From positions 42,256,209-42,320,208 of the forward strand of contig CM039509.1 of the NCBI GenBank assembly GCA_022432975.1: a DNA stretch of 64,000 bases, read 5' to 3'. The notes under the pieces are model-generated. The model was not told the origin of the DNA and made no database searches. It was given only the letters and a program-made list of their open reading frames with translations. Both the position numbers and the translations under genes were made by a program. This DNA comes from Begonia masoniana. Taxonomy: Eukaryota; Streptophyta; Magnoliopsida; Cucurbitales; Begoniaceae. Position 1 is the stretch's first letter, and the number at the start of each line of letters is the position of its first letter. Positions 54,952 through 64,000 of this stretch are shown one piece after another.

Positions 54952-57291
54952 TGTAACGACCCGTAATTCGGTCGTTACTAACTGAACTTTTCATAAAACT
55001 TTGTAAAAAATTCTTTGAAAATACTGTATATCTTTAAAAGGGCTCAAAACGTGTAAACTTCTCTTTTAAAACTTCGTAAAAAATGTGTGTAAAATTTTCT
55101 TAAAACTTTTTTTTCCACGGCATTGTTCACGTGAACAGTATCTGGAACTGTACATGGCGATTACTCGCCCCTTAGAGGCGAACCATTGCCCCCTTTATTG
55201 GTTTTTGGGCAAAAAGTTTGTCCAGGAGCGAACTTTCTTTCTTGGGGCGATCCATCGCCTCACTTGCTGGTGGGCGATGACTCTTCCTCAAAATATACCT
55301 CTACATTTTCATCTTTCAAATAACCCTTCAAAACATAACATTTTTCACCAAGATTCAAACATTTCTATACATCCAGAGTTAAATCAAAACAAATCTTTAC
55401 ATCCTCCAACAAAAACATCGTTTACAATAAAAGATCTATCCACAACTTGCTGTCAAAATATATCCAATCCATTTAAATCCTATTCCTTCGCTATACACAA
55501 CATTTCTATGCTTCAAAACGTGTAATTGTAAAACGTTTAACCCATGAGTTAAACCAAAACTCCACATGCTTACCCACAGGTCAAAATCGCCCTAACAACA
55601 CAAAAGCCCCTATGGACGTGCTCCGTCAACTGCCTCCTCAATTAGAATGATGTGTAAGACCATCACCAGTATTACTGTCACCTACATCATCAAAGTTCAT
55701 CTAATGAGCCTAACGTTCAGCAAGTAATGCCAATAAAAATGCATGCTCGTAATTACGCACACTCGTAAAACCATGTCATTTTCATTTTTTCTTTCTCTGG
55801 CTTTAAGTTATTGGGGGAATCAATCACTCTAGGGGGGAGCCCACAACCTCTGCCCCACCCGAAGTAGACACCATTTGTTCTACTTCAAGCAAGGAATGTC
55901 AAACTCTAGCCCCGTTGACAACCTTTGCCCTGCTTGAACCTTTGCCCCGCCTCAAGCAGGGAATATCAACCTCTAACCCCACAATAACCACTACGTACTT
56001 TACTTTCGTTTCTTTCTATATCTTTCTTACATGAAAACTTATGCTTACAAATTATTTTCTATGCCCTTTTAAAAACATGATGCATGGTGCGTGATGCATA
56101 CTCAATACTCTTAACATAACGTGCAAACATTTTATATCTCTAAAGTTATGCCACTTCAATTTATCAATTCATAAACTCAAGCATTATAAACATATCATCC
56201 AGGCTGTAACGACAATCATCAAACAATCATAACTTAATAGGAACACATATCTAAAATCTAAAACAAAACATCTCCATAACTACACTACATCTTCCACATT
56301 AAATCGTATGTAACCTTAAAATCCTAGCACCTTGTGATGTAGGCCAAACGACTACACACATGCAATATTACTTACCTCGAGTTCTTAGCCAATTTATCGT
56401 TACCTGCTCACTTCCTTCCGAAACTTGCGAACCTAAAGCATGTTAACCCTAAAGTTAATATCACCATTCGTATTTATCAGTTTTACCATGACCCCTAACC
56501 AATCGAACATGTCCAACAATTCAGTAATACAATTGTATAACGCCACATTCTTCTCAACTAACCTAATTTAAGTGAATAAATCCAATTTGAAGTCAAGTCC
56601 AAAAATATGCCCAAAGGAAAGGGTAAATATGTATGCCAATTCAAGGGTAGCCTCTCAACCAATTACTTTTGAACCACTAACAATCCAATCCAACAACCTC
56701 ACTCAAAACAACAACATAAATATACTTCATAAATTTCTACCCTAAGATTTGCCAAACATAGAAGGAAAATCTGCTTACCTTCAAAGTTTGGAGAGAGGAG
56801 GAAATTCGTGGTTTCCCTTCAAACTGCTAACCCGAGAGAGAGAGAGAGAGAATGAGGTTTTCGTGCGGGTTAAACGAGAGGGGGAAAAATGGGGTTGGCG
56901 TAGAAGAAAGAGCTGCTGGAGGGAGAGGTAGTCACAGAGATGGAGAAGGGAAAACGAGAGAGCGAGAGGAGGGGAGTCGTAAGAGTGTTCAGCCAAGGTG
57001 GAAGAAAAACGTGGGAGAAGCAACTGAAAGGGAGGGAGGATGGCTTCTTGAAGAAGCCATAGAGAGTGAGGTGTCACTCTCACATTGGAGCATTTCCACC
57101 TACCACCTTTCTACCCTAATTTGCCCTCTTTTTTTTTTAACTACTAGTTAGCCTACTTCTCACTTCAATTTACTTTTAAATTTCCCAATTCAACTTCCCA
57201 CATTTCTATGATATTCTCTATTTTACAACAAGGGGAAGAGCGAATCTTAACATATTTGTTGAACAGGACTACAAAATTCCTAGGTGTTACA
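54952..57291 (-). repeat. Gypsy-type solo LTR in Copia E
   Basis: 2340 bp, TGTAACGACCCG ... TAGGTGTTACA, with perfect TSD CCTGG (54947-54951 and 57292-57296). It starts with the same TAACGACCCGTAATTCGGTC as 11995 and shares its CAAAATCGCCCTAACA block (about 55582; compare 12625). Gcgatt/ggcgatcc palindromes lie at 55155-55260. No genes; the GA-rich ORFs at 56749-57151 are incidental. Confidence 0.9.
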
Positions 57292-57890
57292 CCTGGATTT
57301 TGGACTCTGATGCTACGCACTATCTCACTCCACATGAGGATCTCCTTAACCATCCAACCCCTTACTCTGTGGTTCCTCACAGATAGCCACTGTCAAAGGT
57401 AATCTCCTACCTATCTCTCAGCTTGGTTCAGTTACTATTTCTACTCCCTCTCGCCCTTTAACTTTGCACATAGTTTGTCACACTCCACATTTATCTCACA
57501 ATCTCATCGGTGTCCAAAAACTCTATTGAGACAATTCGGTCTTCATTGAATTTCATCATAATTTTTTATGTGTCAAGGATCAGATATCCAAATAGCCATT
57601 CCTTCAGGGTTCTCTCATTGATGGCCTCTACTAGTGTCCATCCGTCCGGCCAGTTCGAGCATACCATACTCGACTGCCTTCCTCCAACCAATCCACCTCC
57701 TCTTTTTGGCGTCACCGGTTATGCCATCCTTCCTCTCCGATTTTACAGCGCGCTTTACAGTCATCCAGTATATTTCTGTCAAAAACTGATTTGTCCCCCT
57801 TTTGTGTTTCTTGTAAGACTCATCGGTTACCTTTTAAAGTTTCTAGTTCTCATGCAAATTCTCCGTTTGATATTGTAAATACTGATGTTT
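57292..57890 (+). pseudogene. Copia E protease to pre-integrase remnant
   Basis: Picks up directly after the solo LTR with WTLDSDATHYLTPHEDLLNH, the Copia protease site with Asp in place of Gly (DSD, normally DSG). The following 500 bp hold frameshifted pol text ending NTDV before a stop that replaces the Trp of the integrase TDVW motif. Confidence 0.7.
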
Positions 57891-58860
57891 AGGGTCTGTC
57901 ACCGGTTAACTCTATTACTTGTGCACGATACTTTGTTCTTTTTGTGGATGATTGTACTCATTTTACATGGTTGTTTCCTCTGAAATTAAAAAACGAAGTT
58001 TACACTACTTTTGTTCATTTTCATAAATTTATTCTCACTCAATTCGGAGTGCATATCAAAACTGTACAATCTGATTGCGGGGGAGGGGGATTCCAATCAC
58101 TCTCTACCATGTTTCAGTCTCTTGGCATTCATCACCGTATCTCGTATCCATACACTCCCAATCAAAACGATCGAGTTGAACGTAAAAATCGTCATGTAAT
58201 GGAAACCAGTCTTGTACTACTCTTTCATTCTTATGTTCCACAACACTTCTCGCCTTATGCTTTTGCTACAGCCGTGCATAACATAAATTTACTTCCTACT
58301 TCTGTTTTACAAAACAAATCTCCATTTGAGTGTCTGTTTGCTAAAATACCAGATTATCAATCCTTGCGTGTTTTTGGCTGCCTCTGTTTTCCTTTTCTCC
58401 AACCCTTTAATAAACATAAGCTACAACCTCGCTCTCTTCTGTGTGTCTTCTTAGGAAATAGTTCTCAGCATAAAGGTTATATATGTTTGGACCCTAACTC
58501 GTACAAAATTTACATCTCTCGACATTTATCCTTTGTGGACCCTAGCTCACCCTCCTCATCATTCTTACTTTCCATACCCCTTCTTTTTCCTCCCACCTCG
58601 ATTCATCCTCCTAATCCTCCTTCCTCCGATACGTCCTCACTTTCCGCTCCAAATACTACCCAAAATCAATCCTCGTCTCTTCCTTCCTCAACTCCCTCTC
58701 CCATCCTTCCACCGTCCCCACCTATACCCATTCCAGTTAACACCAACCCTATGAGAATCCGAGCCAATGATGGCATTTTTCAACCCAAAGCCTTTTCTGC
58801 TGAGGCTGCTCTTGAACCAAAAACATTTCTCTAGGCGTCCAAACATCCACATTGATTAAA
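57891..58860 (+). pseudogene. Copia E integrase, first copy
   Basis: FVLFVDDCTHFTWLFPLKLK, HFHKFILTQFGVHIKTVQSD (second catalytic Asp), YTPNQNDRVERKNRHVMETS (catalytic Glu), FECLFAKIPDYQSLRVFGCL and LCVFLGNSSQHKGYICLDPN, then a Ser/Pro-rich linker and FQPKAFSAEAALEPKTF. The first catalytic Asp sits in TDV-stop (TAG at 57889-57891). At 58860 the sequence jumps back to a second integrase copy before any RT. Confidence 0.88.
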
Positions 58861-59405
58861 AAGCAAAGTTTACACTACTTTTGTTCATTTTCATAAATTT
58901 ATTCTCACTCAATTTGGAGTGCATATCAACACTGTACAATCTGACTTGGGGGGAGGGGATTCCAATCACTCTCTACCATGTTTCAGTCTCTTGGCATTCA
59001 TCACCGTATCTTGTGTCCTTACACTCCCAATCAAAACGGTCGAGTTGAACGTAAAAATCGTCATGTAGTGGAAACCGATCTTGCACTACTCTTTCATTCC
59101 TTTGTTCCACGACACTTTTGGCCTTATGTTTTTGCTACAACTACGAATATCATAAATTTACTTCCTACTCCTGTTTTACAAAACAAATCCCCATTGGAGT
59201 GTCTGTTTGCTAAAATACCAGATTATCAGTCTTTACGTGTTTTTGGCTGCCTCTGTTTTCCTTTTCTCTGACCCTTTAATAAACATGACATGCAACCTCA
59301 CTCTCTTCTGTGTGTCTTCTTAGGAAATAGTTCTTAGCATAAAGGATATATCTGTTTAGACCCTAACTCGTACAAAATTTACATCTCTCGACATGTAAAT
59401 TTTGT
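58861..59405 (+). pseudogene. Copia E integrase, second partial copy
   Basis: Repeats 57991-58535 with an offset of about 870 bp: FVHFHKFILTQFGVHINTVQ, YTPNQNGRVERKNRHVVETD, LPTPVLQNKSPLECLFAKIP. It keeps the usual NGRVERKN where copy 1 has NDRVERKN. A one-base shift in the Gly-rich stretch near 58955 and two stops disable it. It is cut at 59405 by a Cassandra LTR. Confidence 0.85.
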
Positions 59406-59766
59406 TGTGATGACCCGAATGGACACGTATGAGGAGGAACCACCCAGTGCTTCGCGAATCCCAAGTGGGACTTGGGCCGGAGGGTGACGTGCTAGGTTAA
59501 AACTCTGCGGATCCCGGGTTGGACTTGGGCCGGAGGGTTCGGTCGTAGAAAGGGGGGTCGTCACAATCCCACATCGTTTGGGGAAGTATGTGGAAATAAA
59601 ACATATGTAAAGAGACCCTCCCAAGATAATAAAACGCATTTTGGAGCACAAATGGCAATAGATCCCATAAGAACTCCGAAGTTAAAAGTGCTTCGGCGAG
59701 AGTAGTACCAGGTTGGGTGACCGACCAAGAAATCCTCACCAAACATAGCCGTGAGGGGAGGATATT
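59406..59766 (+). mobile_element. Cassandra LTR, 3' part displaced by Gypsy F
   Basis: Begins TGTGATGACCCG as in LTR 2 at 10749, diverges in the first 150 bases, then matches closely: GGGGTCGTCACAATCCCACA, TGGAGCACAAATGGCA and the 5S-like block 59660-59738. It stops at GGAGGATATT, where complete copies continue GGGCTACGGCC; the Gypsy LTR starts there. The remaining Cassandra end should lie beyond the window's right edge. Confidence 0.85.
59660..59738 (+). promoter_or_regulatory. 5S rRNA-like block in the fourth Cassandra LTR
   Basis: AGATCCCATAAGAACTCCGA, CTTCGGCGAGAGTAGTACCA, GGTTGGGTGACCGACC. It has the same order and strand as in the Cassandra array at 10.5-11.5 kb and keeps box C-like GGTTGGGTGACC. 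Confidence 0.83.
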
Positions 59767-62293
59767 TGTAACACCCGGCATTTTTGCCACGTGGTCATTT
59801 AAGCGGGATAAATTGTATATTAATACAATAGATATTTTCTTTTATTTGTTTGGACGTTTAATTGGAAAACCAAACCTTGTGTAATCAAAACAAACCAATT
59901 TGATTAAAAACCAATGGAAGGGCAAATGTGGAAGTAATTAAGGTTGGTGGGAGAAATCAAATAGATGATTGACACTTGTCCAAAACTTGTTATGGAAGCC
60001 AAGATCATTTTTCCTTCTCTTCCTCCTACGTGAGACATTTCACTCTCTGCTCTCTCTCATTTTCCTCTCTGCTTCTCTCTTTCGGTTGAAGAAAACCAAC
60101 GCAAGGAGTTTCTTCCTTCTCTGATTTTCCTCCTGCTTTTCGGTCTAAGGTAATCATCTTAGATAGAAAACGATTTTAGTCTATTTATTTGCTAGTTTCG
60201 TGATGTTTAGGGTTATGTCCGTTTATGCATGCTATAGGTTCGTGAACCACAGTGCTCGTGCGTTCAAGCTTGCTGCATTTCGGACCACAGGTAAGTTCAT
60301 GCATCTACGTTGGCCCTTAAGGCCCTACAACTCGGAGGTACTAGGTCTGGTTCGGGTAGATAGGTTTTAGGTTATGTTTTAAGTTAAACGTGTTTCCGTT
60401 ATATTCTGTTTCCTGTTGTATTCCTTCTGTCATCTGTGAATGTTAAGTTTAAGCATTTCACTTATTCATGCATACACGTTTCCTGTAAAATCATGCAAAT
60501 GTTTTCAGCACCGGTTTTGAAGTAAGTAAGATAAAATCCTGTAAAGAAATTGTATGGTTAAGTGTGGACGAGGACTGGCATCCTGTCAAGTACTCCTGTT
60601 ATGTCCTGAAAGTGGCATGTACATCCTGTTGCGCCAGCTCCTCCTCCCACTTATACCTTCCTGTCCAGTGAAACTAAATGTGAAGTGATGTAATGTTCAT
60701 GTATTTGAAACGTTCATGCACAGCATATGCACCATTGCATCTCATGTTCTTACTGAGCTCTAGGCTCATAGGTGAACTCCCTGTTGTAGGTACGGATACT
60801 CTTGATGAGGACCTTGTGCCTCAAAATGACGAGCTGATGTAGTTGGAGGATCGAGCTCACTGGGGTTGATTGCTGCAGTCGGATCAATGTCATCCCTGTG
60901 AGATTGTATTTTTTTTATGTTAGGTCAAGTCCTGTATAGCTTTTGAAACTTTAAAACCAATGTGTAATCTGTATCTTTATGTTTTCAAAACTCCTGTTGT
61001 GAAATTCTGGAATGTAGGTCCTGTCTGTTTAGTTCTGTTGTGAATTATAAACGATGTATAGGTTTTAATGGTGGTGTATTTTAAACCTCTGTATTTGACA
61101 GATTGTACCCATATATTTTAAATGTTTTGAAAACATTCTGGAACTGCTTGAGTTCTCCATTTTCCGGTCATGCATGGATAGCTTCTGGTTTTAGAGCTAT
61201 CCATGCAGTTTGTTTTCTTAGAAATCTGTAAATTTTGAATCGGGTTTGAAGGTTTGAAGCCTTATACCTTCTGTTTTAAAGTTTCCTGTTGGAATGTCCT
61301 CCTGTTAAAAAGTGGTCCAATTCTGTCTTTAAAATTAAGTCTTCCGCCTAGTATAAATATGTCTTCCGGTTGACGTCAGCATAAGTCTTCCGCCTAGTGT
61401 AAATATGTCTTCCGGTTGACGTCAGCATAAGTCTTCCGCCCAGTTTATTCAGAGTTTCTGTTTTTGTCTTCCGGTTGACGTCATCCATTCTTCCGGCTGA
61501 CGTCATCGTCTCATCCGATTCTTTCTGCTGTAAACCCTATTGGAATTCTGGGTTTGTTTTTTTAAACTATGTTAGGATTCTGTATTTTGGGTTGTTGAAA
61601 ACCCGTAGGAAATTCTGTTGGATATAGATAATGTAAGGTATTCTGTTGGTTAAGCTTTCTCTTGTTAAAACTTCTGTATTCGACAGTTGAACTATGTTTT
61701 GAAGTATTCTGGAATTCGTTTGGAATATTTTCTGTAGTCTGTGCATGGACAGCTTCTGGTTTTAGAGCTATCCATGTAGTGTGATTTTTTCTTAAGTTTC
61801 TGTCATGTTAGAGCCATCCATGTAATTTGTTTTTCCTTAAAATTTCGTCGTGTTTTTCCCGATATGTTCAAAGATCATGTTTTGAATCGTTTTCTGAAGT
61901 TTGAAGTTTTCATACATTCTGTTTCCACAACTTTTGTTTTTATGTAATCAAGTTAAAAGTTGCCAGTTTTGTCTTTTAAATTTTTAGTCATCCGGTCACT
62001 GTTCACAATTTTAGTCATCCGGTCACTGTTCACGTTTTTAACCAATCCGGTCACTGTTCACACTTTTAGTCATCCGTTCACTGTTCACTTTTTGTCTTAT
62101 TCTCATTATTCATTATTCACATCCAGCTTAAATGTGTTTTCCGGTTTCACTTCCAGAGAAGGTTTATACTCTCTGTTAAGGTTTTAAAAGTATAAAGTTT
62201 TTAAAAAAAAAATATGTGCCCGTTTTCTGCAAATGTCCCGGAGTGACGGTTTCGATCCCGGACCCCGATCGGGTTCGGTTTCGGGTCGTCACA
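59767..62293 (+). repeat. 5' LTR of Gypsy F
   Basis: TGTAACACCCGGC ... TCGGGTCGTCACA. Internal repeats include paired gtcttccgcc / gtcttccggttgacgtcag units (61340-61510), two copies of tagagctatccatg-type text (61190 and 61770) and four ccggtcactgttcac units near the 3' end (61993-62090). Marker blocks such as GGTAAGTTC (60290) orient the solo LTRs elsewhere in the window. Confidence 0.9.
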
Positions 62294-62460
62294 GTAATGG
62301 TATCAGAGAGACACGGTTTTAAAACCGATTCTGTGAAGTGTCTGACTGCGCAATCCGCCACGTGAGATCGCTCCACCAACTGTAAGTATTTAGATTACTG
62401 TAACTGTCCTGTTTATTTAAAATTAGGTTATTCTGTTATTCTTATAGGACTATCTTAGAA

Positions 62461-64000
62461 ATGGTGAGAGGACATCAGGAAGAATCCAGTGAAAGCTCTC
62501 GGGCCATAGACCGATTGACAGAGCTGGTGGGGGTACAATCCCGCATGGTTGATCGAATGATGGCCAGAGAAGACGACATAAACAATAACCATGGAAATAT
62601 CAATCGTGATAATGCACCGCGAGACAATAGTGGAGACAGATTCCGGCGACTTCAGCCACCCTCATTTGATGGGTTGTCTACAGACCCGACCCGTGCTGAA
62701 ACCTGGATTCGAACTATGGAGAAGATGTTCAGTTATGCAGAAGTAGAAGACAACAAGAAGGTTACTTGTGCCACGTTCCATCTCACTGAAAGTGCTGGAT
62801 TCTGGTGGGATGCAGTACAGTCGTCTACAGTGGCGTTGAGCTGGGAAGGGTTCAAGGGGATTTTCTACGATAAGTACTTTGACCGAGGAGCGAGAAAGGA
62901 GAAGTTACTTGAGTTTTCTCGGCTGCGACAGTATGGATCTGTGGCCGAGTATGTTCAGAAATTTGAGTCGCTATCCCGATATGCAACACACATGGTGGCC
63001 ACTGATGAGAACAAGGTGCACCAGTTTATTCAAGGTTTAAAGATGGACCTTCTGTGAGGAATCACGACTGGAGGTTTTGATGAGGCACCATATGTGAAAG
63101 TGGTGGCCAAGGCTTATCAACTGGAGGCCTTAGAAATAAAGTCCCAGAGACAGAGAGAACCACCGAGAGGAATTATAAGAAATACTCCTCAACAACAACA
63201 ACAAAAGATTCAGAATGTACATCCTCAACAGCAACAGAACAGGGGCATTAAAAGGCCCAATGAGACCCTTACTTACCAAGACAAAGGGAAGAGACCTATG
63301 GGAGCTCCTCAGCCTCCTGTCTGCCCACGTTGCCAGAAGAATCATACAGGAGACTGCAGGCTCTTTACTGGTCAATGTTTCCGGTGTGGTAAAGAAGGCC
63401 ATCAAGTCCGGAATTGTCCGGTGCCTGACACAAGGCCGGTTGGTGCTATGCCTAGAGTGTTTGCAATGATGGAGGACGTCGATAATGCTGATCAGCACAC
63501 AGCAATTACAGGTACAATATTAGTATGTAATGTGCCTGCTTATACCTTGTGGGACACGGGGGCCACACATTCGTTTGTGGCCATGGACTTTGTAGTTAGA
63601 CAAAAGTTTTGTAGTACGTCGTCAGATCAGCCTTACAGCGTTATGCTACCGTCCGGAGAGTTTATGCACTCCGAGCAGGTTGTAAGGGGTGATATAGTGT
63701 CAGTGGGAGACCAGAAGTTACATGCCAATCTCATCGTCATTGGGATGAAGGGATACGATGTTATTCTGGGGATGGACTGGCTGTTTAAACATTACGCCAC
63801 CATCAACTGTAGGTCCGGGCTTGTGTCATTTAAGCACCCAAATGAAGTAGAATTCTCTTATCAAGCGGTACCGAAGAAACACCGTATGCCTGTGATATCT
63901 TCCTTGAAAGCTCAACGACTGATGAAGTCACGGTGCATTGGATTTCTGGCCCACGTTGTGGATGTTCAAAGGCAAGGTGAGGTGGAACTTCAAAATATTC
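62461..64000 (+). pseudogene. Gypsy F gag and aspartic protease, one stop, continues past the window
   Basis: From the ATG at 62461: gag SSESSRAIDRLTELVGVQSR, FRRLQPPSFDGLSTDPTRAE, TWIRTMEKMFSYAEVEDNKK, LTESAGFWWDAVQSSTVALS and YVQKFESLSRYATHMVATDE. A TGA at 63055-63057 replaces the expected Arg (LL-R-GITTGG). After it the same frame stays open to 64000: a CPRCQKNHTGDC motif and the classic CCHC knuckle CFRCGKEGHQVRNC (about 63379-63420), then the protease site LWDTGATHSFVAMDF and MKGYDVILGMDWL. Gag packages RNA and protease matures the polyprotein. Apart from the single CGA-to-TGA change it looks intact. Confidence 0.88.

Larger units (their letters stand above)
59767..64000 (+). mobile_element. 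Ty3/Gypsy element F, 5' part, fairly young
   Basis: A 2527-bp 5' LTR (59767-62293), a primer-binding site TGGTATCAGAG (62298-62308), a short leader and a gag-protease frame from 62461 running off the window. Probable TSD sequence is ATATT (59762-59766); its partner is out of view. The LTR is of the same type as the Gypsy solo LTRs in this window. One premature stop suggests modest age. The gag and protease resemble Tekay/Del-type elements; RT and integrase are needed to confirm the lineage. Confidence 0.88.

Overview
The window is nuclear DNA of a flowering plant, most likely a eudicot; I cannot name the species. The evidence is plant Ty1/Copia and Ty3/Gypsy LTR retrotransposons primed by initiator-Met tRNA (TGGTATCAGAGC sites), hAT and Mutator-like DNA transposons, Cassandra elements with 5S rRNA-like LTRs, and remnants of a plastid starch-synthesis gene (ADP-glucose pyrophosphorylase small subunit). 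By eye, well over three quarters of the window is transposable-element DNA. I place element boundaries by terminal repeats and target-site duplications (TSDs) wherever I could read them.

1-21 kb: the broken AGPase small-subunit gene (pieces at 1.9-2.2 kb and 18.9-19.9 kb, + strand) is split by a TSD-proven Copia element (2700-16446). That Copia holds four insertions: a gag-only LTR element (4122-7533), a hAT element carrying a gene-like exon (8017-9769), a Cassandra/Gypsy chimera (9900-11564) and a Gypsy solo LTR (11995-15699), which itself holds another solo LTR (12709-14070). A second Copia copy faces it head to head (1-1699). A Pack-MULE-like element (17353-18217) and a small hAT element (18948-19822, inside the last AGPase exon) follow.

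21-25 kb: a lone MYB-like last exon (minus strand), a decayed Gypsy 5' end, a 100-N assembly gap, and the best host-gene candidate, a four-exon minus-strand gene at 23470-25069 with no recognised function.

25.8-33.9 kb: a complete but mutated minus-strand Copia (TSD CTCTC), interrupted by a small non-autonomous Gypsy-like element (27579-29146, TSD GATTC). 35-41.3 kb: a decayed hAT transposon with transposase remains, interrupted by a Gypsy solo LTR (36386-38691).

43.3-54 kb: a Gypsy solo LTR (43302-45898) inside a degenerate minus-strand Gypsy polyprotein (45899-49289). Next to it lies a 1.76-kb LTR carrying about 37 copies of a 27-bp repeat (49290-51053), with the internal ORF of a non-autonomous element (51415-53013). 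54.1-59.4 kb: a plus-strand Copia remnant split by another Gypsy solo LTR (54952-57291), with a tandem duplication in integrase. 59.4-64 kb: half a Cassandra LTR cut by a fairly young Gypsy (LTR 59767-62293; gag-protease open to the window edge except for one stop).

There is no operon or pathway here. The genes relate to each other as a nested history of insertions, solo-LTR recombination, gene-fragment capture and C-to-T decay.
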